Both the position numbers and the translations under genes were made by a program. Shown here piece after piece: positions 7,351 through 16,567 of a stretch of 64,000 nt of DNA (its first letter is position 1; each line of letters opens with the position of its first letter). The notes under the pieces are model-generated. The model was given only the letters and a program-made list of their open reading frames with translations. It searched no databases and was not told the DNA's origin. This DNA comes from Streptomyces sp. A0958 (GTDB lineage: Bacteria > Actinomycetota > Actinomycetes > Streptomycetales > Streptomycetaceae): NCBI RefSeq assembly GCF_004795035.1, contig NZ_SSBK01000037.1, positions 1 through 64,000 of the forward strand. Direction: 5' to 3'.

Positions 7351-9471
7351 ATGAGCGGTGAAGGGCAGAGGGAAGAGCCGTCCGACGGTGTGTCCACCAC
7401 GGGCGACGGTACGGAGCCGGGCGGATCGCCCGGGTACCAGGTGCCGAGCCAGGCCGCCCGCGGACACCAGGCCGCCGCCCCCGGGCACCAGGCCGTTCCC
7501 GGACACCAGGCCGCCCCCGGACATGAGGCCGTCTCCGAACATCAGGGCGTCTCCGAACATCAGGGCGTCGGTGAGGGCGGCGGTGGCGGAACGGTCCTGC
7601 CCGGTCCGTGGCCGCCCGTGCCGGACGAGAGCGCGGGCCCGGCCGGGGCGGCGGAGGCGGGGCCTTCGTGTGCGGAAGCGGTCGACGTGGCGGCTTCCGT
7701 CCCGATGCAGCGGGCGGGGCGGGGCTCGGGTACTGCGGAGGGCTCCGTGCCGGGGCCGTCCGACGCGCAGTTGATCGCGCGGATGCGTGAGGGCGACGAC
7801 CTCGCCTACGACGAGCTGTTCCGCCGCCACTCGCAGGCCGTGCGCCGTTACGCCCGCACCTGTTGCCGGGACGGGCACACCGCCGACGACCTGACGGCCG
7901 AGGTCTTCGCCCGGACCCTGCAAGCAGTCCGGGGCGGCAAAGGACCGGAAGAGGCGGTGCGCGCCTACTTGATGACGGCGGTGCGGCATGTCGCCGCCGC
8001 GTGGACGAAGACCGCCAAGCGCGAGCAACTGGTGGACGACTTCGCCGCGTTCGCCGCTCAGGCCGCGCGCACGTCGGAGGTGTCGGACGCGGACACCCTC
8101 GACCTCGGCGCCGATGTGCTCGCGATGCACGAGGCCGAGCAGTCGATGGCGATGCAGGCCTTCCGCAGTCTCCCGGAGCGCTGGCAGGCCGTCCTGTGGC
8201 ACACCACCGTCGAGGAGGAGTCACCCAGCGCCATCGCCCCGCTCTTCGGGCTGACCGCGAACGCCACGTCGGTCCTGGCCAGCCGGGCCCGCGAAGGCCT
8301 CAAGCAGGCGTACCTACAGGCCCATGTGAGCCAGGCGCTCACCTCCGGCGGCGACTGCGCGCGGTACGCCGACCGGCTCGGCGCCTACGCCCGGGGCGGG
8401 CTGCGGATGCGGGCCGAGCGCGGGCTGCGGGGGCACCTGGACGAGTGCGCGAAGTGCCGGGTCGCGGCGGGCGAGCTGGCCCACGTCAACGCCGGCATCC
8501 CCGCGCTGCTCCCGGTCGCGGTCATCGGCTGGTTCGCCGCCGGGTACGCCCTCAAGGCGGCCGGAATCGTGGCGGGCGGCGCCGCCGGTGCCGCCGGTGC
8601 GGGTGCTGCCGCCGCGGCGACCGGAGGGGGTTCGTCCGCAGGCTCGGCCGGTGGAGCGGTGGCCTCCGAGGGGCTCGGCGCGCCGGCGAAGGCGGGGATC
8701 GCGGCGGCGGTCGTCGTCGCGGCGGCCGCCGGGCTCGTCTGGGCGCTGGTGGGCGACGACCAGCCCCGGCCCGAGGCGAAGCCGGTCCCCAAGCCCCCGG
8801 CCGTGGCGCCCGCGGTGCCCTCGCCCACACCCCCGAAGCCCGAGCCGACGCCGCCGAAGCCCGCGCCGCCGGCCCCCACGCCGCCGACGCCCACTCCCAC
8901 CCCGACCGCGTCGCCTACGCCTACGCCGAAACCCAGGCCTACCCCTACGCCGACTCTCCCACCGGCGCCGAAGCCCACACCGACCCACACGCCCACGCCT
9001 ACTCACACCCCGACTCCCCCGCCGCCTCCGGCGCCTGAGGTCTACCGGGTCAGCGAGCTGGCTTACACCCTGTTCGGCGACCACAGCGTCCCCGAGGTGG
9101 TGCTCGGCGAGAGCAGCTGGGTCTGGCAGCGTTCCGGCATGTCGATCGGCGGCTCGCGGTACGCACACGGGGTGACCGTCCACAGCCGTTCCTCGGTGGT
9201 CATCCAGCTGAACCGCCAGTGCACCCGCTACGAGGCGATGGCCGGCGTCGACGACCTCACCATGGGGCTCGGCGCCGTGCGGTTCTCGGTGTTCAACGGG
9301 GACGGGGCGCGGTTGTGGCAGTCCCCGGTGATGCGCGGCGACGACCCCGCCGTGCCCGTCGGGGTGAACGTCGAGGGCCAGAAGCGGATTCGGCTCGTCG
9401 TGGAGCCGGAGCATCCGTTCGGCAGGGTGGCCCTCGCCGACTGGGCCGAGTCGCGGATCAGCTGCCGCTGA
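7351..9471 (+). CDS. ECF-type sigma factor fused to ZAS anti-sigma domain, membrane segments and NPCBM domain
   Basis: About 706 residues. The N-terminal 135 are low complexity with repeated GHQA/EHQGV units. Sigma region 2 spans about 138-215 (LIARMREGDDLAYDELFRR) and region 4 about 262-325 (FRSLPERWQAVLWH, then a helix-turn-helix). A zinc anti-sigma motif H-x3-C-x2-C follows at H362, C366 and C369 (GHLDECAKC). Hydrophobic segments lie at about 383-408 and 449-467, then a 110-residue Pro/Thr linker and a C-terminal NPCBM carbohydrate-binding module (about 590-706). The ATG at 7351 is chosen with GGGGGCG upstream; the frame is open to a GTG at 7219 and an ATG at 7327. The design resembles the actinobacterial ECF52-type sigma factors. 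With one membrane pass the NPCBM domain would be outside; with two it would be inside. Confidence 0.85.
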   Translation: MSGEGQREEPSDGVSTTGDGTEPGGSPGYQVPSQAARGHQAAAPGHQAVPGHQAAPGHEAVSEHQGVSEHQGVGEGGGGGTVLPGPWPPVPDESAGPAGAAEAGPSCAEAVDVAASVPMQRAGRGSGTAEGSVPGPSDAQLIARMREGDDLAYDELFRRHSQAVRRYARTCCRDGHTADDLTAEVFARTLQAVRGGKGPEEAVRAYLMTAVRHVAAAWTKTAKREQLVDDFAAFAAQAARTSEVSDADTLDLGADVLAMHEAEQSMAMQAFRSLPERWQAVLWHTTVEEESPSAIAPLFGLTANATSVLASRAREGLKQAYLQAHVSQALTSGGDCARYADRLGAYARGGLRMRAERGLRGHLDECAKCRVAAGELAHVNAGIPALLPVAVIGWFAAGYALKAAGIVAGGAAGAAGAGAAAAATGGGSSAGSAGGAVASEGLGAPAKAGIAAAVVVAAAAGLVWALVGDDQPRPEAKPVPKPPAVAPAVPSPTPPKPEPTPPKPAPPAPTPPTPTPTPTASPTPTPKPRPTPTPTLPPAPKPTPTHTPTPTHTPTPPPPPAPEVYRVSELAYTLFGDHSVPEVVLGESSWVWQRSGMSIGGSRYAHGVTVHSRSSVVIQLNRQCTRYEAMAGVDDLTMGLGAVRFSVFNGDGARLWQSPVMRGDDPAVPVGVNVEGQKRIRLVVEPEHPFGRVALADWAESRISCR

Positions 9472-9548
9472 GAGGCGTTGCGGGGCGTTGCGAGGCGTTG
9501 CGGAGCGGCTGGTTGTCGGTTGTCGATGCCGCTGAGGGGCGTTGCGGA
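9465..9548. repeat. Duplicated stop-codon region after the sigma-factor gene
   Basis: CCGCTGAGAGGCGTTGCGG at 9465, containing the TGA stop, is repeated with one mismatch at 9529 (period 64), and shorter GGCGTTGCG copies fill the space between. No hairpin with a U-tract was seen. Confidence 0.7.
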
Positions 9549-9602
9549 GGGTGGGCGTCGGGCGTCGCTGCCGGTGGGCCTTGGGGCGGGGCCCCGGGCC
9601 TT

Positions 9603-12600
9603 TTACAGCACCGGGAGGTCCGCGACGATGCCCTCCAGGAGGTCGATGACGTCGTCGAGGGTCAGCTCGTGGCCCGCGGCGCGCTCCTCCTCGTAGCGCC
9701 GGGCACCCAGCTCCTCGCGGCACAGCCGCTCGACCGCGTCGATCTCGGCCTGCTCCCCCTCGGTCCTCGGACTCGACAGGTGCCGCCAGTTGTCGGCGGC
9801 TGCGACGATGCGGACGGCCGTGGCGTGGTGGCCCAGCGCCGACACGACGGTGACCGCGCCATCGGCCAGGTGCCCCGTGACGATCTCGGCGCACTGCGCT
9901 TCCTTCGCCGCGACCAGGGACGCGGTCAGCCCGCGCGCCCCGGCGCCGAGACCGCCGTCGGGCCCGGGCTCGTACACGGTGATCCGGGCCGAGAGGCCGC
10001 TCATCGCCACGGTGAAGTGCGACGGCGGGCCGCCACGCCCCGCCTGCTCCTGGGCGACGGCGAGCAACCGCCGGGCGTCTGCGATGTCGCGTCGGTGGAA
10101 CGCCATGGTGGCGCGCAGGTAGTGGGTGTAAGCGGTGGCGTCGTGCGCCTGTTGGCGTTCCGCCTCGGCCTCCGAGCTGTCCAGCCTCTGCTGGGCGGCG
10201 GTCAGGTCGCCCGTGCGGTAGGAGAGTTCGGCGAGCCGTGCCAGGAGGAACGGGGCCTCGGCGTGTGCGCCGACCTCGCGGGCGAGCAGCAGCGCCTCCT
10301 CGTAGGCGGTACTCGCCTCGTCGTAGCGTCCGCGCATCATGCCCGCCTCGGCTGCGGCGCTCGCGACCTGGGCGCGCATCCACCGGTCGCCGACGCGGCG
10401 GCTCAGGGCGCGCAGCTCGGCGAGGTCGTCATCGATGCCGGGCATGCCGCCCGGCATGTCGACCAGCATGTGCGCGCGGAACATCAGGATGACGCCGTAC
10501 TCCCAGGCGCCACCGTGTTTGCGGGCGTTGTCGACTGCCGCGTCGATCTTCGCCCGGGTGCCCTCCGTGGTCCCCGTGAGGTACGAGGTCATCGGCCAGA
10601 GCAGCCCGGGGAAGCGGACGCTCTGTGAGCTGGAGGCGGCGAAGGCGTCGGCCACCCGGTGCACGAGCGCATGGAGCTCGGCGTCGTCATGGGCCATCCC
10701 GGACTGCCCGCTCTCCGCCGCGAAGAAGAACCACAGCAGGTGGAGGTTCATCCGGGGCCAGTACCGGGGGTCCGACTCGTCGGTAGGTTCGGGGCCGAAC
10801 GAGCGGGCCTTCCGGGTCCAGGCCAGGCCCTCCGAGCGGTAGTTGCGCAGCCACCAGAACCAGCCCATGCCCAGCACCAGGCGTGCCGCCTCCGGCTCGG
10901 AGGGATCGGAGGGCGCGGTGGTGCGCTGGAGGGCGGCGCGAATGTTGTCGAGGTCCGTCTCCAGGCGCTGAATCCAGGGGAGCTGGTCGCCGGAGCGCAG
11001 GCGCGGTTCGGCCTCCTCCACGAGCGCGAGGAAGTACGCGGTGTGCGCGCTCTCTGCGGCGGCGCGCACCTGCGGGGTCTCGGCACACCGCTCGACGGCG
11101 TACTCGTGGATCGTCTCCAGGAGGCGGTAGCGCATCTCACCGTCCACGGCCGGCGCGGCGACGACCAGGGACTTGTCGACCAGCGCGCCGAGCAGGTCGG
11201 CAGTGTCGGCGGCGGGGCGGCCGTCGCCGGCCGGTGTCCTGATGACGGCCTCGGCGGCGTTCAGGTCCCAGCCGCCCGCGAACACGGAGACCTGCCGCAG
11301 GGCGGTGCGTTCGTCCTCGTCGAGGAGGTCCCAGGACCAGTCGACAACGGCCCGCAGGGTCTGCTGCCGAGGCAACACCGTCCGGCTGCCGCCCGTCAGC
11401 AGACGGAACCGGTCGTCCAGCCGGTCCGCGATCTGACGTGGTCCGAGCAGACGCAGCCGGGCGGCGGCCAGCTCGATGGCGAGCGGCAGCCCGTCCAACC
11501 GGCGGCAGATCTCCGCGACGGCGTCAGGATCGTGCGCGGGCTCATGGTCGGGGTCGAATCCCGGGCGTACGGCCCTGGCGCGTTCGGTGAACAGGCGGTG
11601 GGCGGGGTCGGCGGGCAGCGGGTCGACCGGTCGTACGGACTCGCCGGGGACAGCGAGGGGTTCCCGGCTGGTGGCGAGGATACGCAGCTGCGGGCAGCGG
11701 GTGAGCAGGGTCTCGGCCAGCTCTGCGGCGGCACCGATGACGTGCTCGCAGTTGTCGAGGATGAGGAGCACGGGCGTGGAGCGTGAACCGTGGCCCAGGC
11801 GGTCGACGAGCAGATCGACCGGGTCGGTGCGCGGGAGGGTTCCGTCGAGGCTGTTGTCCCGCAGCAGCGCGGTCTCGCGTAGCCCGAGCGCGGAGAGCAC
11901 GGCGCCCGGGACGGCGTCGGGGACCTCCACGGGGGCGAGTTCGGCGATCCAGACGTCCGGCGGAGTGGTGCCGGCGGGGTCCTGGCGTCCTGCGGACTCC
12001 TCGGCGAGGCGGGTCTTCCCGGAGCCGCCGGGGCCGGTGAGGGTGACCAGCCGTGACCGGGTCAGGTCGTCGTGGATGGCGCGGAGTTCGGGCTCGCGCC
12101 CTACGAAGGAGGTGAGCCGGGGGCGCAGGTTGCCCCGGGCGGGTTTCACGTGAAACAAGCTGGTTTCAGCGGGTGCTGGAGGTGCGGGGGCGAGGAGTTC
12201 GCGATGCAGGGCGGTCAGTTCGGGGCCGGGGTCGGTGCCGAGCCCGTCGGCGAGGGCGCGGCGCGCGTCCTCGTACGCGGCGAGCGCGTCGGCCTGCCGG
12301 CCGTCGGCGCGCAGGGCCCGTATGAGCTGGGCCCGGAAGCGTTCGTCGTAGGGGTGGGCGGCGGTCAGCTCCGTCAGCTCGGCAACGAGCGCGGCGGGGC
12401 GCGGGGCGGTAGGCGTGGCGTCCCCGTTGGGGGTGGTGCCCCCGTTGGGGGTGGCGTGGGCGTTGGCGGTGGCGTGGGCGTTGGCGGTGGCGTGCGCGTT
12501 GCTGGGCGCCCCACCCGGACTCGGGTCAGCCCCGGCCGCCGCCACGGACGCGCCCGTAAGGTGCGCATCGCCGGAAACGGCAGCGCCAGTGGGGTATCCA

Positions 12601-13337
12601 GCACCCCAAGCGCCACCGCCCGTCGGGCGCGCAACCCCGGAAACGGCACCGCCCGCGGGGCTCGCACCGCCAGAAACACCACCGCCTTCGGGGCGCCCAG
12701 CACCAGAACCGCCAGCGCCCAGGGGATGCCCAGCACCAGAAACGGCAGCACCCCTGGGATACTCACCGCCGAAAGCGGCCTCGCCCGCGGCCCCCTCCGG
12801 GCCGCCTCGTCTCTCCCCCGCCCCCGCCCCCGTCGCGCGGCGCAGGTCGGCCTCGATGCGGCGTTCCAGGGCGGCCAGGCGGTGGGCTTCGGGGCGGAGG
12901 GCGTGGCCGTGGTCGCGGTCGGGCAGGTCGGCCAGGGCGGGGCCGCGCCACAGGGCGAGGGCGGTCCGCAGGGTGCGGGCGGCCGCGTCCGGGGTGCCGG
13001 CGTCCAGCTCGGCCCCGCCCTGCCGGGCCAGCCGCTCGAACACGTACAGGTCGACGTCGTCCGGGTCGGCGGTGAGGCGGTAGCCGCCCGGGGTGCTGGC
13101 CAGCGCGTCCCTGCCGAGCACCCGGCGCAGCCGACCGACGAGGGCCTGGAGCGCGGCGGGGGCGTCGGCGGGTGGGTCGTCCGCCCAGACGTCGTCGATG
13201 AGCTCGGCGACGGTGACGGGGCGCCCCGGCCGCAGAGCGAGGGCGGCGAGAAGGGCCCGCAGCCGACTGCCGCCGAGGGGCAGCGTGCCGCCGTTCTCGT
13301 CTCGCGCCTCGGTGGCGCCCAGGATCAGATACCGCAC
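9603..13337 (-). CDS. SARP/AfsR-like regulator: winged helix - BTAD - NB-ARC ATPase - TPR
   Basis: A 1244-residue protein. Residues 1-90 form an OmpR-type winged helix (RLRALLAALALRPGRPVTV), followed by a BTAD domain, an STAND/NB-ARC ATPase with Walker A LTGPGGSGKTRLA and Walker B-like LLILDNCEH, and a long C-terminal TPR-like helical region. This is the architecture of large SARP activators such as AfsR, which drive antibiotic gene clusters. The start GTG at 13337 begins MRYLILGA, the usual SARP start; the open frame extends far upstream but with poor codon use. The BTAD domain is split by about 150 residues of low-complexity repeats (near 12400-12830). It lies 240 bp downstream of the cyclase-like gene on the same strand, so the two may be functionally linked, but no complete cluster is present. 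Confidence 0.88.
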   Translation of the reverse strand: MRYLILGATEARDENGGTLPLGGSRLRALLAALALRPGRPVTVAELIDDVWADDPPADAPAALQALVGRLRRVLGRDALASTPGGYRLTADPDDVDLYVFERLARQGGAELDAGTPDAAARTLRTALALWRGPALADLPDRDHGHALRPEAHRLAALERRIEADLRRATGAGAGERRGGPEGAAGEAAFGGEYPRGAAVSGAGHPLGAGGSGAGRPEGGGVSGGASPAGGAVSGVARPTGGGAWGAGYPTGAAVSGDAHLTGASVAAAGADPSPGGAPSNAHATANAHATANAHATPNGGTTPNGDATPTAPRPAALVAELTELTAAHPYDERFRAQLIRALRADGRQADALAAYEDARRALADGLGTDPGPELTALHRELLAPAPPAPAETSLFHVKPARGNLRPRLTSFVGREPELRAIHDDLTRSRLVTLTGPGGSGKTRLAEESAGRQDPAGTTPPDVWIAELAPVEVPDAVPGAVLSALGLRETALLRDNSLDGTLPRTDPVDLLVDRLGHGSRSTPVLLILDNCEHVIGAAAELAETLLTRCPQLRILATSREPLAVPGESVRPVDPLPADPAHRLFTERARAVRPGFDPDHEPAHDPDAVAEICRRLDGLPLAIELAAARLRLLGPRQIADRLDDRFRLLTGGSRTVLPRQQTLRAVVDWSWDLLDEDERTALRQVSVFAGGWDLNAAEAVIRTPAGDGRPAADTADLLGALVDKSLVVAAPAVDGEMRYRLLETIHEYAVERCAETPQVRAAAESAHTAYFLALVEEAEPRLRSGDQLPWIQRLETDLDNIRAALQRTTAPSDPSEPEAARLVLGMGWFWWLRNYRSEGLAWTRKARSFGPEPTDESDPRYWPRMNLHLLWFFFAAESGQSGMAHDDAELHALVHRVADAFAASSSQSVRFPGLLWPMTSYLTGTTEGTRAKIDAAVDNARKHGGAWEYGVILMFRAHMLVDMPGGMPGIDDDLAELRALSRRVGDRWMRAQVASAAAEAGMMRGRYDEASTAYEEALLLAREVGAHAEAPFLLARLAELSYRTGDLTAAQQRLDSSEAEAERQQAHDATAYTHYLRATMAFHRRDIADARRLLAVAQEQAGRGGPPSHFTVAMSGLSARITVYEPGPDGGLGAGARGLTASLVAAKEAQCAEIVTGHLADGAVTVVSALGHHATAVRIVAAADNWRHLSSPRTEGEQAEIDAVERLCREELGARRYEEERAAGHELTLDDVIDLLEGIVADLPVL
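12426..12497. repeat. Four 18-bp repeats inside the SARP gene
   Basis: Units starting at 12426, 12444, 12462 and 12480 follow the pattern GTTGGCGGTGGCGTGGGC. On the minus strand they encode the hexapeptide ANAHAT and variants. They belong to the low-complexity insertion in the BTAD domain. Confidence 0.85.
12560..12785. repeat. Degenerate 33-bp repeats inside the SARP gene
   Basis: Read on the minus strand, this stretch encodes about six copies of an 11-residue motif of the form (G/A)xPxGxxxSGx, for example GHPLGAGGSGA, GRPEGGGVSGG and ASPAGGAVSGV. The DNA copies share the phrase CCAGAAAC or CCGGAAAC. This is the second, distinct repeat type in the same protein insertion. Confidence 0.75.
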
Positions 13338-13576
13338 GCCACCATTGTGTCCCGCCCGCCCCCCGGTGAGCAGCGGCCGGGCGGACCGGACCGTCTCCTT
13401 ACGGCCCCGCCGGTTCCGCAGGGCCCCGCCGGTTCCGCAGGGCGTACGGCGGGACAGTGCAGGCAGGTCCAGGACCCGGCGGGACAGTGCGAGCAGGCCC
13501 ATGACTCGGCGGGACCGGGCGGACGAGGGCCTGGCTACCTGTCCACCCCCGCTCCGCCGGTCACGCGCCCGGTGGG

Positions 13577-15688
13577 TCAGCCCTGGAGGGAGCGGCGCGC
13601 CGGGACGACCCCGCCGGCGACCGCGCGCTGGCGGGGGGCCGCCGTGCCTGTCCAGCAGGTGCCGCGCCGCGAGACGAGGCGGCGCAGCCACAGTTCGGTG
13701 GAGGCGAGGTCGGCGAGCCCGTCCAGGGGGAGCGGCTCGCCCTCGGAGGCCGCGCGCAGGGCCTTGCGTACGACGCGGGCCTCGACCAGGCCCGCGTCGG
13801 CGAGCAGCGGGGCGTCGAAGAGGGCGATCAGCTCGGGAAGGGCGGCGCCCAGACCGGTCCGGGTGACCTCGGTCGAGCCGGCCTGGGAGGGGGCGCCCCA
13901 GCCGGGCGGCAGCTCGTGGATGCCCGCACCGGCCAGGACGCGGCGCAGGATCGCCGCGCGGGCTCCCGGCTGGACCCGCAGGGACTCGGGAAGCGCGCGG
14001 GCGGCGCGTACGACCTGGTTGTCGAGGAAGGGGGCGTGCAGCCGCTGGCTGCGGATCTCGGCGGCCTGCTCCAGGACGCGGTGGTCGGCGGCACTGCGGG
14101 CGAGGGCGGCTCTGGCGCGGGCCTCGCCGGGGCGCTGGACGGAGGAGGGGCGGATCGCCGCCTCCTGGAGGCGAACCGATACTTCAGCGAGTGCCTCTCC
14201 TGTGAGCCACCGGGCGGCGGGCCCCGGCCTGGACCAGGCGAGCGCGGCGAGCGAGGCGTCGGCCGGGGTGTCGAGGCCGGGCGCGAGACGGTTGGCATCG
14301 GGCAGCCGGACCGCCGCCGTTTCGAGGCCGGTGCGGTAGGAGGTACGGGCGAGCCGCCGGGCCGCCCGGTAGACGGTCAGCGGGACGAACAGGGAGTGGG
14401 CGGAGGGTCCTTCGGCCTTGGCGAGAGCGGCGACCGGGCGCAGCAGGTGGCGTCGGCGCCGGTCCATCAGCAGGTCGGCGAGACGGGCCGGGTGGGCGTC
14501 GAGCACCTGCCGGGCGCCGGCCCCGACGAAGTGGTCGGCGCTGCCCGCGGAGAGCCGGCGCCGGTGGCGTTCGGCGAGGACGAGGGAGGGGGCCGGTTCG
14601 TCGGTGAGCGCACCGGCGCCCAGTTCGGCGTAGGGCAGGGCCTCTTCGCCCGCTGCGACGACGACGTGGTGCAGGCGGGGGTTGGCCGCGATGGCACGGG
14701 CACGTTCGAGTTCGGCCTCATGGGCGCGGGTCGTCAGGTCGTTGAAGGTGACGGCGAGCAGCCGCTCCCCCGCGCCGGTGCCGTGGCCCAGGATCGTGCC
14801 GGGCAGCCCGGGGAGGCCGGCGGCCAGCAGGGCGAGGGTCGCCGACGCGCTGCCGCCGGAGAGGTCGGCGCCGATGCCGGGCACGGGCGCGCCCCGGGCG
14901 GCGCGGCGTTCGGCCGGGCCCATGCCGGGGACCGGGCCCGGGTCGGGCGGCAGGGTCTCCGGGGCGTGGCGCGGGGCCAGCAGCCGGGCGCGCACCGCTT
15001 CGACCAGGGCGTCGCGCACGCCTTCGACTGCGCTCACCGGGTCGAGCTCGGGCGCGGCCACGGCGAGGGAGGCCACGGCCTCGTACCCGGTGATCTCCCG
15101 CGAGCCCTCGCGGAGGATCAGGGCGTGGCCGGGCGGGATGCGCTTCACGCCCGCGTAAGGGGTGCCGTCGCGCAGCGCCTCCGGGGTCTCGGGGCAGGCG
15201 AGCAGCGCGGCCAGGTGGCCGATGTCCAGCTGCGCCTCGATGAGGTCGGCGAGGGGGAGGGCGGCGGTGGCGTAGGCCGTGCCGCCGGCCCAGGGCGTGT
15301 AGAAGACGGGGCGGGCTCCGGCGAGGTCGCCGACGACGGTGATCCGGCGGCCGATCTGGACGACTGCCGTGTAGCTGCCGGTCCATGCGGTGAGGTGGCG
15401 CAGGGCTCCGCCACGGGCGGCGAGCAGGCCGACGCGGAGCTGTTCGTCGGTGGCGCCGCAGCAGCCGAGCACGGCGAGCCGGACGGTGGGGGCGCCCTCC
15501 ACGGTGTCCACCCGGACGATGCGGATCTCGTCGGGCCGCCAGTCGCCGACCGCCCAGAGCGGATCGGGGTCTGCCCAAAGGAGTTGGGAGCCCACGGGGT
15601 GCATCGTGCGCCCGTCGTCACTGCCGCCCACCGCCCCGGCCGTGCCGAAGCTCGCGGCGATACTGCTCCAACCCACCAACCAACGCAT
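13577..15688 (-). CDS. Asparagine-synthetase-related protein (lasso/macrolactam cyclase-like)
   Basis: A 703-residue protein with the two-domain plan of class-B asparagine synthetase and lasso-peptide cyclases: an N-terminal glutaminase-like domain (about 1-190, with VVGDLAGARPVFYTPW) that lacks the catalytic N-terminal Cys, and a C-terminal synthetase domain. The start ATG at 15688 (MRWLVGWSS) has GGAGG 6 bp upstream; the N-terminus resembles proteins annotated as albusnodin/ikarugamycin-family macrolactam cyclases. The pyrophosphate loop reads LSGGSASATLALL, so the usual SGGxD aspartate is replaced by Ala. No precursor peptide, B1/B2 protease or transporter was found alongside. It may therefore be an orphan RiPP-type enzyme, an amide ligase with another substrate, or a degenerate homologue. 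Molecular role is unproven. Confidence 0.75.
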   Translation of the reverse strand: MRWLVGWSSIAASFGTAGAVGGSDDGRTMHPVGSQLLWADPDPLWAVGDWRPDEIRIVRVDTVEGAPTVRLAVLGCCGATDEQLRVGLLAARGGALRHLTAWTGSYTAVVQIGRRITVVGDLAGARPVFYTPWAGGTAYATAALPLADLIEAQLDIGHLAALLACPETPEALRDGTPYAGVKRIPPGHALILREGSREITGYEAVASLAVAAPELDPVSAVEGVRDALVEAVRARLLAPRHAPETLPPDPGPVPGMGPAERRAARGAPVPGIGADLSGGSASATLALLAAGLPGLPGTILGHGTGAGERLLAVTFNDLTTRAHEAELERARAIAANPRLHHVVVAAGEEALPYAELGAGALTDEPAPSLVLAERHRRRLSAGSADHFVGAGARQVLDAHPARLADLLMDRRRRHLLRPVAALAKAEGPSAHSLFVPLTVYRAARRLARTSYRTGLETAAVRLPDANRLAPGLDTPADASLAALAWSRPGPAARWLTGEALAEVSVRLQEAAIRPSSVQRPGEARARAALARSAADHRVLEQAAEIRSQRLHAPFLDNQVVRAARALPESLRVQPGARAAILRRVLAGAGIHELPPGWGAPSQAGSTEVTRTGLGAALPELIALFDAPLLADAGLVEARVVRKALRAASEGEPLPLDGLADLASTELWLRRLVSRRGTCWTGTAAPRQRAVAGGVVPARRSLQG

Positions 15689-15907
15689 CGCCGCCTCCAC
15701 AGGCTGTGGACAAAAACGGCGCGGCAGGGAAGCACCCGGAGAACTCCGGTGACGGTCGGCGCCGTTGCGGACATGCTGCCACGACAAGGGCGCACAGGAG
15801 TGACTACGGACGGCGCACGTCGTGAGCGCATGCGCCCCTGGCAAAGGCCACAGGGCGGCCGCCGGAACAACCGGGCCGCGAACGGCCCGCGCGCGTCGGG
15901 CGCGCCG

Positions 15908-16111
15908 TCAACGGAGTTTCGGATTCCGGGCGTTGCGTTCCCCGCACCCACTGCGCGCGAACGGCCCGGTTCCGGCCACCTCCCGCAGCCGGCGTCGGCG
16001 GTCGCGGAGATGTCCGCGCACCCCTCGGCTCAACCGCGACCGACCGTCGACATCCGGCCAATCTTTGAAGGGGAGGGAACCGACGGGGAGGCGGCGAGTC
16101 GCCCCGTTCAT
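15908..16111 (-). CDS. Weak small ORF candidate upstream of the cyclase-like gene
   Basis: A 67-codon frame starting at ATG 16111 (MNGATRRLPVGSLPFKDW). In its favour, GGAG lies 8 bp upstream within the AT-rich stretch ATATGGAGATATACGG. Against it, third-position G+C is only moderate and the C-terminal half is Arg-rich without recognisable features. It was examined as a possible precursor for the cyclase-like enzyme, but the segment before GSLPFKD would be far too short for a normal lasso leader. Probably not a precursor. Confidence 0.18.
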   Translation of the reverse strand: MNGATRRLPVGSLPFKDWPDVDGRSRLSRGVRGHLRDRRRRLREVAGTGPFARSGCGERNARNPKLR

Positions 16112-16508
16112 CCGTATATCTCCATATTCGTGTGACGCTTTGCCGGGCGGCGCCCCCGATCCCCCGCACGCCCGGCAAACGCCTGTGGAACGTCCCCGCG
16201 GAACCCGGAACACACGGCCCGGGAGGCGGGCTTCGCCCCCCGGACCGGTCCACCGCCCGCGGGGAATGGGGCGGTGATATCCCCCAGCCCCTGTGTCCTG
16301 CACAGCGGGCCGATCCACGCAGCACCCATGCAAGCGCCGGCTCCGGGGCCGGGCCAGAGCGCACGTACGGGCGCACGGCCACACACCGGGGTGCACGCGC
16401 GGGCACCCCCGGACCGGCCTCGGCAAAGCGGCCCGGAGCGCCGGGAACACGGCCTCGCCCGTACGCCCCCGATGCCCGTCCGCGCTGGTCGGCGGGCAGG
16501 ACGCAGCC

Positions 16509-16567
16509 GGGCTTCCGGACCTCGGCGGCCACCGAAGGCCGGGCTTCCGGACCTCGGCGGCCACCGA
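16509..16567. repeat. 32-bp tandem repeat, two copies
   Basis: GGGCTTCCGGACCTCGGCGG at 16509 (27 identical bases in all) recurs at 16541, period 32. It lies in non-coding DNA. Confidence 0.9.

Noticed and set aside
9603..13691. Full-length 1362-codon SARP frame
   Set aside because: The extra N-terminal 118 codons have poor third-position bias; GTG 13337 matches the usual SARP start.
15908..16111. Lasso precursor for the cyclase-like enzyme
   Set aside because: GSLPFKD could suggest a ring with Asp at position 7, but the leader would be about 10 residues and lacks the usual Thr at -2 context.
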